64,000 nucleotides of DNA from Tubiluchus corallicola (taxonomy: Eukaryota; Priapulida; Priapulimorpha; Priapulimorphida; Tubiluchidae). Of this stretch, positions 1 to 11,429 are shown piece after piece (positions within the stretch are counted from its first letter, which is position 1; the number at the start of each line of letters is the position of its first letter). The notes beneath the pieces are model-generated. The model saw only the letters and a program-made list of their open reading frames with translations. It did not search any database and was not told where the DNA came from. The DNA lies in NCBI GenBank assembly GCA_030141605.1, contig JAQGDQ010000565.1, positions 55,001 through 119,000 of the forward strand. Direction: 5' to 3'. Made by a program: the position numbers and the translations under genes.

Positions 1-465
1 AATTACAGCTAAAAGTACGAAGTACATAGTGCATGGTTAGTACACTGTACACATGCTAGCCTGAGAGATAACACACACGTCACTAACTAAGTAAAATTTT
101 AAATTACTGTATCTTGTCAGTAAGATTAAAATAGGTTTCTGGTTAGTGAATGGCGCACCCTGGAGGGTGAATCAACGAGAGTTTACCAATTGGCACAAAC
201 ATTTTAAATTATTATTTCTAGTTACATACCAGTCTCTGCAGCAGGTAAGTGAAATGCTAAGTAATATAGATTTGCACAAAAAGTTTTTTGGGACATAATT
301 TAACATTTCCTTTTATTCCCCTGATTTGTGCATATATGACGTCATGTAATGGCGCGGTCAGAACAGTATTGAGGGAGATTTAAAATGAAAACAAACAAAA
401 AATCCTTTCAACGCGAGTACGATAAACGCCTAAAACTGCTGCAAAGTAGTAAAATTTTTCAAGGT
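1..465 (+). repeat. dispersed repeat family rep-1, copy 1
   Basis: First of five related copies in the window. The others are near 5545-6110 (minus), 28545-29170 (minus), 35030-35890 (plus, interrupted) and 44705-45165 (plus). Shared landmarks are the stretch around CACCCTGGAGGGTGA (159-173), a TTTTTGGGACATAATTTAAC block and TGACGTCAT near 338. The left part is cut by the window edge. An open frame of 71 codons at 385-600 is not conserved in the other copies, so I do not call it a gene. Confidence 0.75.
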
Positions 466-1290
466 GATTTTTCTGAAAGCTACGTCTGGTGCCCCTTTTC
501 TTGTCCTCTAACCGTAGTAAACATTGAAACAAGTATTTTACCGCATGAAGCAGGCAACGTTTCAAATGAAGCCATAAACGTCTTTTTGAAAGATAACTAG
601 GTACTGTATTATCAGTGGTGCAGACAGAAATTCAACCACGAAGCCAAAAAAGAGGAGAAATCTCCGAAGATCTTATCATGTGTTGTTATTTCTCTATAAT
701 TTCAGTGTCAGTCGCCAGAAGATTTAGTCTCTGGTTTCCAGATCAGCGGAAGAAGCCTGTTAATAATTACGGAAGAAGCCACGCTTATATTTATAATCAG
801 CAAGCACACGTGGCTTCATTTTAACCCTGTCATCGCGAACGTTTAATGAAAATGTTACGAATTATCGCTTTATCCACATTGTTTATTTAAAACTGCGATG
901 CGTTATCGGTTTAATCGTAATGTAATAGAGCATGGTCTGTCTGTCTGTCTGCCTGTAAAATAGCTTTTACTGTATAGCCACTTCGGGGCATTTTAATTTG
1001 TACAACATCAGAAAACTCAATGTTGCTCACAATATGTCAAAACATAAATTTTTTAATTAATTACATAATTTATTTGAATGTAATTACAGTCCTCGGTCTC
1101 TAATTATACAGCTTGGCGTAACTGGTTTTTATGTTATCTATAGGAAATGTGTGTTTAGTTTAATGACTAGATTTAATGGTAATACTAATGTTACATGTCA
1201 AAGTTTACTTCACAGAGATGCAAAATTTACGTGGCATATCAGACGCCATTGGTGGAATTTACTATGAACTGTGTAATAACTATTAACTAT
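466..1290. other. no gene recognised
   Basis: AT-rich sequence with a short GTCT tract near 940. I see no conserved coding segment, RNA gene or clear transposon end here. Confidence 0.6.
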
Positions 1291-1300
1291 TATACTAGGT

Positions 1301-1680
1301 GAGTCTTGAAATCTTGAAATTTGATCTTTGTTGCCAACTTGGCATGCCCAGTTTCAAGAATAATACTGTGAGGAGATACTAGGTGAGCCTTGAAATCTTG
1401 AAATTTGATCGTTGTTGCTGGCTTGGCATGCCCAGTTTCAAGCATAATACTGTGAGAAGATATTAGGTGAGTCTTGAAATCTTGAAATTTGATTTTTGTT
1501 GCTGGCTTGGCATGCCCAGTTTCAAGCATAATACTGTGAGAAGATACTAGGTGAGTCTTGAAGTCTTGAAATTTGATCTTTGTTGCCAACTTGGCATGCC
1601 CAGTTTCAAGCATAATACTGTGAGAAGATACTAGGCGAGTCTAGAACTCTTGAAATTTGATTTTTGTTGTTGGCTTGACC
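1301..1680. repeat. 84-bp tandem array, unit 1 of the duplication
   Basis: The landmark GAGTCTTGAA recurs at 1301, 1385, 1469, 1553 and 1637, exactly 84 bases apart. Because 84 is a multiple of three, the minus strand shows an open frame of 28-residue repeats. That is a by-product of the period, not evidence of a protein. The same array occurs at 11430-11770 and lies upstream of the same exon in both places. Confidence 0.9.
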
Positions 1681-1723
1681 TTCCAGAGAGGTAGGACTCA
1701 TTTGAGTTTTGTTAGGTCAATCC

Positions 1724-1767
1724 ATGATGGATCTCATAAAGGCATCATTTGCCATCCTCTTTTTTTG
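1724..1767 (+). pseudogene. orphan pentraxin-type signal-peptide exon, copy 1
   Basis: ATG ATG GAT CTC ATA AAG and onward encodes MMDLIKASFAILF, followed by a good donor (GTAAGT at 1768). It matches exon 1 of the pentraxin gene at 21866 ([13 protein letters not shown]), including the upstream CTTCCAG-GAGGTAGGA stretch and the downstream intron start. No pentraxin exon 2, 3 or 4 follows; the next gene (POMK-like A) runs toward it on the other strand. A run of seven T in place of TGTTTA adds one base before the donor. The splice phase is therefore 2 here and 1 in the real gene, so it could not join in frame to the known exon 2. I infer a duplicated, decayed first exon. Confidence 0.75.
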
Positions 1768-1949
1768 GTAAGTTTTGTGTAGTTGTAGCGCACATTAGAC
1801 TGTTTTACAACAAGCTGCAAAAAGTTTACCTATGTGACGCCAATGTAAGGAACGAATTATTGAATCACTAAAATGTAGCAGCTTGTCATTGATTAGTATT
1901 AATAATAATTAAAAACTAATTAATAATTAATTAATTAACGAATAATTAA

Positions 1950-4900
1950 TTAGTCCCCAAAACGATTCATGGTTTCATTATAAACTTTTAGACCAAAAAA
2001 GTCTTTAAATGTGTACAGCAAAGTTGACAACACTTCGTTCATGTCTGGCCTCCTCTCTGCATCCAACCGACACTTCTCTTTTAGCAATTTCAGTCTCTCT
2101 TGTATCAAACCTGTGCACGTCAGATTCCCGAGGAAATGATTCAGAACTGAAGGAACTTTCCAAATATCTAGCTGTTTCTGATGTCGAGATACGGAATCAA
2201 TACAATCGATATCATCTTTATCCCTGCAATGCGAATTCTTGTATTTTTTGAACTCTGGGGCCAAAAATCTTTTATATTTCTGAAATGATCTTCGAAGCCA
2301 TCTAGGATATGGGTCTAGTCCGAGCTTGTACAAGTCGTCAAGGTCCGACAAGATGATTCTAAGATCATTTGTGATCAAATATTGTGAAGCCAATTTTTGC
2401 CTCATCTGTGTGTCAGCTATATAATAACCAAAGCTGTACAGGTACATCTGCGACATAACATAGTCAATACACATGCGCAGACGTATCTTTGCTTCTTCTT
2501 CTTCTTCTAGTTTGAGTTTATTAAACACAGATTTGACCTTCCTAGAGTCTGAGAATGGAAAGTATGGCAAGACTAGATTTCTCGTTTTGTTGCAGAAACC
2601 TGCTAGCTGTATGAGACGTGTATTTGGTGGGAATAGTTTGTAGCTGCGCAAGCTGCGAGCCCATTTGTACACACGTTTACTCTTTATGGTTGTAACCAGA
2701 AGAGTATAGTTGTTCCACTCGGCTTTGTAAAACTGCAATAAAATAAGTGGAAATAAATTTGCAGTATTTGATGCAAGAGCAGAAATTTTTCAACCTTTAT
2801 ATATATATATATATATAAACACCTAAAAAATGTCATGAGCGTGTAAGTAAACTTGTATTTTTAATAAGGGGCAGCTGATCAAGTGACCGATAAGTCTTTC
2901 GCTGGTCCTTCTCAGTTGCCATAAAATGTAAAAATAATTATGTCGAATTTTAACTGCTATTGAGAAAATAAAATTGAATTGAATTGAATAGCTTGCTTTT
3001 TTAGTCTAGTCTATAGCCTGGAGTCTTTCATTTACTTACGTTCTTAACACGGCCTAGTGAAGTCTTCAACTTTGTTTTCGTTTCCATTAATTGGTGAATT
3101 TCCTCGCATCTCAGTAGCTTGTGGCACTTTGTCATGTTAGCCAATGAAAAATATCCTCGACGACACAAGAAAAAACATTCAGTTGCATTAGCCACGTAAC
3201 TCCATGAACAATGAACCTTGCCTAAAAATAAAAAACGATGATATCTTCAAATTTAAGCCTACTACCTGTTTTAATTTTCAAAGCAGCAAAGCATTGTGAC
3301 AAACCATCTATTATTTATGATATTTTTGTTTACTTGTTTGTCACCTTTTCATTTCACAGTCAAGTTCTTTATAGTGATAGCGGTAGCACTTGCTAGTGTA
3401 ATTTGCTTACATTAAATTAGTCACTATAGTAGTACTGTATTGTTAGTCTAATTAGTGTAGTAGTGTAGGAGTCCCACTAACACCCCCCCTCGTCTTGTGA
3501 TTGTGTTCTGCAATACCTGCAATACTCGCGACTTATTTCAAATGTGTGAAACCCGTACAGGTATGAAGTGTACATGATACATACGTCACAGCTATAGCCT
3601 GAGACGTGCAACCTGGCAGTCAGTCGGCCGTTATTGAAAGGCTTAGGTCACGTAAAATGACCATCGTCTGATCTTCGCATGTCTGTGAAAAGACAGTCAG
3701 AAATGTCGATTAGCATCGTCGATGTTGTAGTGCAGTAGACGTCGCTGTTTCTTCTGTCAACAGCCATTGCTTACAGTGCTGACGGGTCTTTGTCGAGTAC
3801 GTTGTCTTGGTTTGATGAGGTGGTTACCGTTACCGTCATTGTCTGAGGATTCGTTCAAACCTGAAGTCACGCTAAAGTTTATGGTGGACAAGTCCATTGT
3901 TGGTGGAGCAAACCATAGTTGTTAAATCCATGGATGTTACCCCACAGGTTAGCAGCTGCCGTTTCACACAATGTTCATGGAGTTTCTGGTAAGCCAAGAC
4001 TCTTGTACTTTGTACTAGCTAGCATAATCCCGTTTGTATATGGTCATCGTTGGATTGCCGTCATCGAGAGTGCGCCATCGTTTGCACGTGCTACCCCCAC
4101 TAACACCTCCCTTCTCTATTATTAGACTAGAGAATACATTTGCTGTGTTATTGTGAACTATTTCTTTTCTCCTGGTTGTCAATTAAATTTTGTTATATAC
4201 CGCTTAATAGTTGGTTTGACATTCTATCTACCATCGAATATTACTGGCTCATTAAGACTCCTAGGCTCGGGTTCCGCGTGCCCCCGTATGAAACAACAAA
4301 GCCTTAGCCTGGCTCCAGGATTCTAATAGTAAATTATCTAACTCTATAGAAGCCCAGAACCACGTGTTACACCTCGTCTATAGGGCGGTCGTGCCTGCTT
4401 TTCATGACGTTGAGACTCAGAGTACGTAACCTATAGACATGGCGTCACAAGCATGATGCATTGTTATGTTAATCTTTTGCTGTTTCACACAACAACAAAA
4501 ATGATTTGTTGTTAGCAGTCTAGATAAAGCCTCTATTAAAGTTTTATTACTGCAGTTGAATCAACCAGACTAGGCATTCAAGGAAGTCCTCTACAGTTTA
4601 TATCATCTTATCTATCTGAATGATCTCGGTATGTAAGCATTATTTGTAATACATCTAAAACATTCTTCTTGGCTCACAGGGTGCCACAGGGATCTCTTCT
4701 AGGACCATCCCTTTTTACAATGTTCTATGGTTTGTGTCATCTTATTTATCTGAACAATCTCGGTGTGTAAGCATTGAGGATAAGACTTCTAAACTGTTCT
4801 CCTTAGATCACAAGGTGCATGACTATATCATTGTTTTACTAGAGCAGCTATACTGGTACCTATTCATTATAAAACACTTTTCAAATTGTCAACAATAGTA

Positions 4901-6299
4901 AATATTACCTCACCGTTTTCCAGTCTCAGTTTTTTTTTGCTAAACGTTTTCCAAAAATTCTTTGCCATTGCGTACAATTATGCTAATGTCTTGATTTCTT
5001 TTTTCAAACACGCTGCTCTGTCCTACCTGCTCTGTCCGATACCAGTGAACGTGGTGGCTTAATGTATGAGGTTTCGGTAACTGACTTCTGGCATGTTGCA
5101 TTGGAACAGTCCAACTTCGCTGCCTTATAAATGGCTGCATTCGTAACGCCGTGCTGACGCGCCAAGGAATCTGAAATAAAACAGATCGTTGAAAACCAAA
5201 AGACAAATATAAGTTAAAATCACTTTTAAATGAATTCAGTGACTGATAAATTATGCTAAAATTTTGGAAATATTTGCTTCTCTTGAATTCGGCAGCCTTG
5301 TGTCTACTTTAGGGCTAATCAGTTGACTAATTTGATCTGGGTCAGTAGTCTTCTGAATTTTGTGAAGTTAAGATGTGTTATAATGAGTTTATAAGATATT
5401 GTACTTATGAGTCTACAATTGCTAATGATCTAAGGCTAATAATGTATGTATATCATTTAATTTCCTAAAAATTAGTTATTTAGGTAATCGCTATAATAGT
5501 TATTAATTACCACGACGCTGAGGTGCATAACTGCTAAATTACATAAAATTTACCTTTAAAGGTGAATCGCCTTAAAAAATTTTATTACTTTATAGCAATT
5601 TTATGCGCAATTCATACTCGCGTTGAAAGAATTTTTTGTGTTCATTTTAAATTTCCCTCAATACTGTTCTGACAGCGCCATTACATGACGTCATATACGC
5701 ACAACTTCCATCAGGGAAGAAAAGGAAATGTTAAACTATGTCCCAAAAAACTTTCCATGAAAAGTTATATTACTTAGCATTCCGCTTACCTGTTGCAAAG
5801 ACTTAGGTAACTAGAAAAGAAAATTATTGATTATTCAAAATGTTTTCGCAAGTTGGTAAAATGTCGTTGACTCACCTCCAGGGTGCACCACTAACTAATC
5901 AAAAAACCGCATTTTTAATCTTATTGACAAGATACAGTAATTTAAAATTTTACTTAGTTAGTAACGTGTCTGCTACGAATTGTCTGATTATTTTCTCAAA
6001 CTTTATTCAGAGTTAATTATACTTGTTTCAAATGACTTATCATCAAAATGGCTGCGTCTAACGGTCATCGCGGGAGTTTAAATTTAGAAGTTTTTAAAAA
6101 TTCTCAAGCATCTTGAGAACTGGGACAATATGATCACATTTTGATAGCTTTGAAATGGTTTGGGCTGCCATTATATTATTATTAACGCTTACTTTCACTT
6201 ACCAAAATGTGATGCTATTATAAACAGTCCGATAACCATCGTGCCCATAAGACCATAAAAATTGGCTCTCCATAGAAAGATTAGCCGTCTTTTGTTCAT
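1950..6299 (-). CDS. POMK: POMK-like protein O-mannose kinase A (four exons)
   Basis: Exons on the minus strand are 6203-6299, 5027-5170, 3040-3221 and 1950-2732. Their phases fit (1, 1, 0) and they encode 401 residues. POMK is a Golgi/ER type II membrane kinase that phosphorylates O-mannose on the core M3 glycan of alpha-dystroglycan. Visible features are a short basic N-terminus and signal anchor (about 16-32), then a Cys-rich stem (C85, C96, C100, C113, C119) with the family pattern C-x2-GYF-S-L-x2-M-x2-C before C-E-E-I. The kinase domain has LIQLAGFC and the hinge LVLPYFPF, a probable catalytic Asp in ADTQ (D248), SQYLITND, the DLD metal motif (D271-D273) and DIWKVP. The stop is TAA at 1950. 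Length is close to vertebrate POMK, about 350. Exon 2 is read in the frame that keeps two cysteines and matches both neighbours' phases; another frame is open but breaks phase. Paralogue B is 6-10 kb to the right. Confidence 0.87.
2735..3039. repeat. POMK-A intron 3: TA tract and retroelement-like tail
   Basis: A (TA)n tract near 2799-2817 is followed by a stretch that recurs at 42740-42810 (AACACCTAAAAA then TGTCATGAGC). It ends with a short GAATT tandem tail near 2972-2990. Such short tandem tails are typical of non-LTR retroelement 3' ends. The intron of paralogue B lacks this insert. Confidence 0.5.
3290..4455. mobile_element. insertion of about 1.17 kb in POMK-A intron 2, type unknown
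   Basis: Paralogue B reads straight from the sequence before 3290 to the sequence after 4455, so this block is an insertion in A or a deletion in B. It contains a C-run at 3482-3489 and a repeated CCACTAACACC motif. I see no coding domain. It could be a solo LTR, but no target-site duplication or clear TG...CA ends were confirmed. Confidence 0.45.
4555..4900 (+). pseudogene. LINE (CR1/jockey-type) reverse transcriptase fragment in POMK-A intron 2
   Basis: Plus-strand translation gives LGIQGSPLQF, SSYLSE and then VPQGSLLGPSLF, the palm motif of CR1/jockey-like non-LTR reverse transcriptases. Stops and short repeats of the YLS segment follow (4735 onward). The fragment is shared with intron 2 of paralogue B (14265-14610), so it predates the duplication. 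Confidence 0.7.
5545..6110 (-). repeat. rep-1, copy 2 (inverted, POMK-A intron 1)
   Basis: Reverse complement of the repeat at the left window edge. It includes TCACCTCCAGGGTGCACC (5873-5890) and TGACGTCAT near 5686. It lies wholly within the first intron of POMK-like A and has no counterpart in intron 1 of B, so it inserted after the duplication or was lost from B. Confidence 0.75.
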
Positions 6300-6434
6300 C
6301 AAAGTCTACAAAGGAAGGTATTTATCCGACCAGAACCAAAAGCAACACAGGAAAGAAATCAACAAAGACACAAGAAACATACAGCACATTCATGTTTTCA
6401 TGTTTGCTAATCAGAAATTGGACCTTTTTCCGAT

Positions 6435-6780
6435 CAAATGATTCAAGTAACTAGCCTTCCGTGACATTCGTGACAAAATTCATTATTTAAGTGATTTTTA
6501 TCTAGTAAAGTATAAAGAGTTTCGCTGGTGTACTTATAATGTGATTTACATGAATTCTGAGTGGACTTTTAAGGGCGCCCGTAAAAAAAAACTCCAATTT
6601 AAAAACTTAAAGGTGACTAATAGTGATCTCCATTACTAAATTCATTACTAATGAGCACTAATCTTTATCCAGTAAAGAGAAAAAAATTATGTCCTCCTGT
6701 ATGAAGGATCAAAGCTCCATTGATGCGCTCGTAATGTGATTTTAATTGATTTAGAGACGCCCTCTAGTAATATGACATTA
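6435..6780. other. 5' flank of POMK-A
   Basis: No coding sequence recognised. The part just upstream of the start codon (6300-6440) resembles the same region of POMK-B (16064-16230), which is consistent with a shared 5' UTR or promoter. No TATA box can be assigned. Confidence 0.4.
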
Positions 6781-6908
6781 TATAAAATAGTAAATACATA
6801 CATACATACATACATATATATATATGACATTATATACAATAGTAAATACATACTCATATATATATATATATATGACATCATATACAATAGTAAATACGTA
6901 CATACATA

Positions 6909-6942
<34 letters not shown>

Positions 6943-6980
6943 TATGACATTATATACAATAGTAAATACATACACACACA

Positions 6981-7011
<31 letters not shown>

Positions 7012-7046
7012 GCACGCACACACACACACACGCACGCACACACACG

Positions 7047-7078
<32 letters not shown>

Positions 7079-7144
7079 CATATACACTAGTAAATACATA
7101 GATACACACACACGCACGCACGCACGCACGCACGCACACACACG

Positions 7145-7188
<44 letters not shown>

Positions 7189-7229
7189 CACACATATATA
7201 TATATACATATACACTAGTAAATACATAG

Positions 7230-7284
<55 letters not shown>

Positions 7285-7315
7285 ACATTATATACAATAG
7301 TAAATACATACATAT
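6780..7315. repeat. compound microsatellite (CATA, TA, CACG, CA)
   Basis: Blocks of (CATA)n, (TA)n, (CGCA)n and (CA)n alternate with a repeated spacer reading ATTATATACAATAGTAAATA. The spacer recurs at least five times, so the tract grew as larger units. Open frames here (VCVC, THTH types) are simple-sequence artefacts. Confidence 0.95.
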
Positions 7316-8135
7316 ATATATATGTATGTATATACTACAAATAACCTAATGTATATAAATTAATGTAAGCATTGTAATTTTACTAAGATTTTTAAATATA
7401 CCGTAATTGCCACATATAAACACCGATCTATATATGTATATAAAAACTTATAAAACTGTTTTTATATGTTTTGGTAAAATTCAACAAGTTTATTTAAAAT
7501 GCAAATAAGTCGACGTACCAAAACACGAATAGATAATTTTTAGCATTGTAATACGAATGGAATGGAATGTAATATCTTGCCTTTAACTATGCGAAAGTAA
7601 TAAATTATTGCATTTTAATTAAAAACTTTTCGCAAGCAGCTTAGCAGATGTTAAGAACCTTGGCTTTGAGCACTGCAGTAACAAGGAAAACGTCACTTAC
7701 TTTTCGGTTTGTAAATCCAGCTGCTTAATACATCCATTCAGTTTCATGTCAAAGTTGAATTTACTAGGTACGTATACTGAGGTTGAATTAGTTACATGAA
7801 CTTCTTGGCCTGGGGTCACTAAACTTGCACAGTGATAATTATCTTTTAAGATTCACTAGTTTGGATAAAAGTATTAAGTTGTAACTGCGATAAGACTAGA
7901 GACAGAATCCATGTTGATGACCTTGCTTTAGGGTGATTCTTTCTGAACACCTCATAAAATTGCGAGATCAATCAAACTTCGATCTCTGATTATCAGAGAG
8001 TTACCGAAACTTGATCACGTGTTGTTGAAAACCGATGATTTAATAATAAAAAGACTAGCAAAGGCCCCGCAAAAGATTTTGCGCATAAATACACTTATAA
8101 TATAAAATACGCGAACATCCTACATAGTCCTCGTT
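7315..8135. repeat. 5' flanking part of duplication unit 1
   Basis: 7560-8060 matches 16800-17300 upstream of POMK-B, for example AAATCCAGC-GCTT-ATACA-CCAT and the GGCCTGGGG stretch. This extends the segmental duplication well beyond the gene. No coding region seen. Confidence 0.6.
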
Positions 8136-9310
8136 TACACGTTTTACACGACAAATGTAGACACAGGAAAATTCAAATGTCACTTAGGTAAGTCAAATGT
8201 AGACATGTCGATGAAAAGATTAAACCAAATTCAAATTGTATTTTATGGCCATGGTGCTATCGGCAGCATCAATTTTTATTATATTTAATTAATTTGCAAC
8301 TATTTGTATGGACGTTAATACATTTTCCAAATGTAACGAAAATTTTTATTTGATAAGAACACTTGAAAGTGTTGTACATGAATAAGTTAACAATTATACA
8401 ATTATTAATATATACACCATTCTACATTTTATTTGTCAACGTTTTACAAAAAGATTTTTTTGAATGATTAATGAAATCTGCAAAATTAAACTTGTAATCA
8501 ATGCTCAAGAGCAGCATTTTAAATATATACTACCGCTGACTCATGAACAATAAATAAACAACAAACATGAACAAAAATTTGATATGAACAAGATTTACAT
8601 CAGAATATCATCGTAGGTTAAGCAGCGTGGTACATACTGCTGCATATGCCGAAAATAATTGGCTGCATCTGCGGGCGTTATGATATTCACAGACTGTTCT
8701 GCTAACTGAGCTAATGTTGCCATTCTCTTACCGTGATTTTGCACTAGCAGATTTTCTCTCATATCTGCAAGAAGACGCTTCGTTTCAGCCTTCCACTGAC
8801 TGAATACGTTCTCGACAATATTTAAAAAGGGAGAATCAGGAGGAAGCCTCTTAATTTGAATTGGTAGGCGCAAATCTGGCTGCAAGGCTGCTCCTCTGTG
8901 AGCAGGTGCATTGTCAAAAACGAAAAATTTTCTCCCGACCATCGTCATGCAGGTTATCTGTTGCGTCTTGAAGAAATGCATTAAAACGTTCTCTGTTCAT
9001 TCCACCTTTTGTTAAGGAATGATATATCAGGCCATTTGTATTGCTTACTGCAAAAGTCATGGTAAGATTGCCTCCGCGACGACCAGCCACAACTCGCACG
9101 GCTCTTTGATCCTGTATTGCCCTTCCTCTCGTCCTCTTCATCCACAGGTTTATGCCCGCTTCGTCAATGAATATAATTTCACATTGCAAACCTCTCTCCA
9201 TCAACCAGTGTGCATAAAGAAAACGTTCGTGCTTCACTCTTTCACTCTTTCACTATTTCTATCCGCTACAGTGTCTTCTAACTTTTTCATTACAATCAGG
9301 CGCCCTTTTA

Positions 9311-10482
9311 TAGATTTTACACGTTAAATGTAGACCTGCGTTAACTCAAATGTAGATTTAGGTAATTCAAATGTGTCTTGGTAACTCAAACGTAGACTAT
9401 GGTAGTTCAAATGTGTTAACAATGCTTTTCAACAAATCTTAAGTGTTTTTGGTAAGTCAAATGTAGATACATGTCAAGTCAAATGTGACAATGGTATCTC
9501 AAATGTGGATAGGTGGTAAAGCTTAAGGATGTTAAATTTAATCTTCTTTAAATTTAATAATTGTTCTTACGTTAAAATAACAATGTTATAGGTTTACTAA
9601 TGTTCTGCAAACTTTACATACCATTGGAACTGTTAGAGAAAACAATACATTCCTAAAATGAACAATGTTTCTTTAGAGAAACTAATTCATTAATGCAGTG
9701 CTAATGCATTACTTAAAAAACTAATTAGTTATTCACTGTTCATTAGGAAGTGGGAACCGATTTATTCTTTTCTGCCGACATTTTTTGTAAAACGTTGACA
9801 AATAAAATGTAGAATTGGTGTATATATTAATAATTGTATAATTGTTAACTTATTTATGTACAACACTTTTAAGTGTTCTTATCAAATAAACATTTTCTTT
9901 ATATTTGAAAAATGTATTAACGTCCATACAAATAGTTGCAAATTAATTAAATATAATAAAAATTGATGCTGCCGATAGCACCATGACCATAAAATATAAT
10001 TTTAATTTGGTTTTCTCTTTTTGTAATTTGCACTTAAATGAGCTAATTACCGATTTATTCAAAGTACCACATCTACATTACCTAAGTCACGTTTGAGTTA
10101 CCAAAACACATTCGAAATTCCTATGTCTACATTTGACTTACCTAAGTCACATTTGAGTTACCAAAACACATTCGAAATTCCTATGTCTACATTTGACTTA
10201 CCTAAGTCACGTTTGAACTTTCCTGTGTCTACATTTGACTTACCTAAGTCACATTTGAACTTTCCTGTGTCTACATTTGACTTACCAAAACACATTCCAA
10301 ATTCAAATTCTATGTCTACATTTGACTTACCTAAGTCACATTTGAGTTACCAAAACACATTCGAAATTCCTATGTCTACATTTGACTTACCTAAGTCACG
10401 TTTGAACTTTCCTGTGTCTACATTTGACTTACCTAAGTCACGTTTGAACTTTCCTGTGTCTACATTTGCCGTGTAAAACCTA
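9311..10482. mobile_element. non-autonomous MITE inserted in the transposase gene
   Basis: The ends are TAGATTTTACACG (left) and CGTGTAAAACCTA (right), flanked by TA on both sides (9309-9310 and 10483-10484), as expected for Tc1/mariner insertion. It consists only of the two ends of the host element joined in reverse orientation, so it is an internal-deletion derivative. The right half has an expanded tandem array. Confidence 0.82.
10085..10470. repeat. tandem subterminal repeats of the MITE right arm
   Basis: Repeats built from CTACATTTGACTTACCTAAG followed by TCACGTTTGAACTTTCCTGTG or an ATTTGAGTTACC variant. The open frame with FDLPKS repeats is an effect of the period. The other arm (8150-8220) has only one or two copies, so the arms are unequal. 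Subterminal repeats of this kind can be transposase binding sites; that role here is inferred. Confidence 0.8.
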
Positions 10483-11429
10483 TAACACATTAGCTAACGT
10501 TGAACGGGATATGCGTTGTTTCTCAGGCATGTCTCGGCGCATAGACGCAATGATTAGCTCTAGCGTAAATTCTGGATGAGTTTCTATAATATTAACAGCA
10601 TAGTCTCCCAATTCTTCACCGACGAGATTTCTTCTGAAGCCGCCAAGTAGTTTGACAATTCTACCCTCCAGTGCTCTCTTAATAATAGCCCAAGCATTTG
10701 ATTTTTTTATACTGTTGCCGTGCAAGATGTAAGTAATCATCACCTCTTTCGTAACTTTGAAAAATGCGTTGTTTATCCTGAAACGAAATTCTTTGATAAA
10801 CCATAATGTCGGCAGAAAAGAATAAATCGGTTCCCACTTCCCAATGAACAGTGAATCACTAATTATTTTTTACGTAATGCATTAGCACTGCGTTAATGAA
10901 TTAGTTTCTCTCAAGAAACATTGTTTATTTTAAGAATGCATTGTTTTCTCTAACAGTTCCAGTGGTATGTAAAGTTTGCAGAATATTAGTGAACTATTAG
11001 TAGACCTATAACGTTGTTATTTTAAATTAGGGGCGATTATTAAATTGAAATTAAAGAAGATTAAATTTAACATCCTTAAACTTTACCACCTATCCACATT
11101 TGAGATACCAATGTCACATTTGTCTTGACATGTGTCTACATTTGACTTACCAAAAGCGCTCAAGATTTGTTGAAAACCATTGTTAACACATTTGAACTAC
11201 CTAAGTCTACATTTGAGTTACCACGACACATTTGAACTACCTAAGTCTACATTTGAGTTAACGCAGGTATACATTTTACATGTAAAACCTATATAACGCA
11301 AAGCCAGTAGTTTTACTGAATTAAGGTTATAAGGTTATAAGCAGAATATAATGGATGACGTCAGAACAATGGCTTTGCGTCAGCAGTTTTCCAAGCGAAA
11401 ATCGTGCAAAATGGAACCTCCAATCTTGA

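Larger units (their letters stand above)
8595..10743 (-). pseudogene. DDE transposase, split and frameshifted
   Basis: Minus-strand order: the N-terminal part at 10743-10480 ends in a helix-turn-helix-like SRSTLANVL. The catalytic part at 9237-8595 has IFIDEAGINLW (first Asp), FVFDNAPAHRG (second Asp) and LNIVENVFSQWK (Glu, 33 residues after the second Asp), the pattern of DDE_3/IS630-Tc1 transposases. Three defects are visible: a MITE inserted between the two parts, a frame change in the short GTGAAAGA repeat near 9238-9255, and a frame change where the two catalytic frames overlap at 8914-8981. If the MITE and one TA are ignored, the reading frame runs on from ANVL through KGRLIVMKKLEDTV and into the catalytic part. 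This supports a recent split. Confidence 0.85.
8138..11290 (-). mobile_element. Tc1/mariner-IS630-like DNA transposon, broken by a related MITE
   Basis: The outer ends share an imperfect inverted repeat, GTTTTACACG-ACAAATGTAGAC at the left (8140) against GTTTTACATG-TAAAATGTATAC read inward from 11290. Each is followed by subterminal repeats of the type AACTCAAATGTAGAC. The transposase is on the minus strand, with its helix-turn-helix part at 10480-10743 and its DDE part at 8595-9237. Between them sits a 1.17-kb non-autonomous relative in the opposite orientation. Hence the left end (8220-8460) is inverted at 9780-10010 and the right end (10805-11290) is inverted at 9311-9785. No longer autonomous. 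Confidence 0.85.

Noticed and set aside
1290-1613. Minus-strand open frame of 28-residue repeats (MLETGHAK type)
   Set aside because: The 84-bp period is a multiple of three, so any stop-free unit gives a long frame; no conserved N- or C-terminus and the same array beside POMK-B is frame-shifted at its edges.
4940-5206. 88-codon frame over POMK-A exon 2 starting MSFGFQRS
   Set aside because: Its frame would break splice phase with exons 1 and 3; the alternative frame matches both neighbours and paralogue B.
9019-9327. 102-codon plus-strand frame
   Set aside because: Antisense of the DDE transposase.
10093-10476. Plus-strand open frame with FDLPKS repeats
   Set aside because: It is the tandem subterminal repeat of a MITE; period explains the frame.
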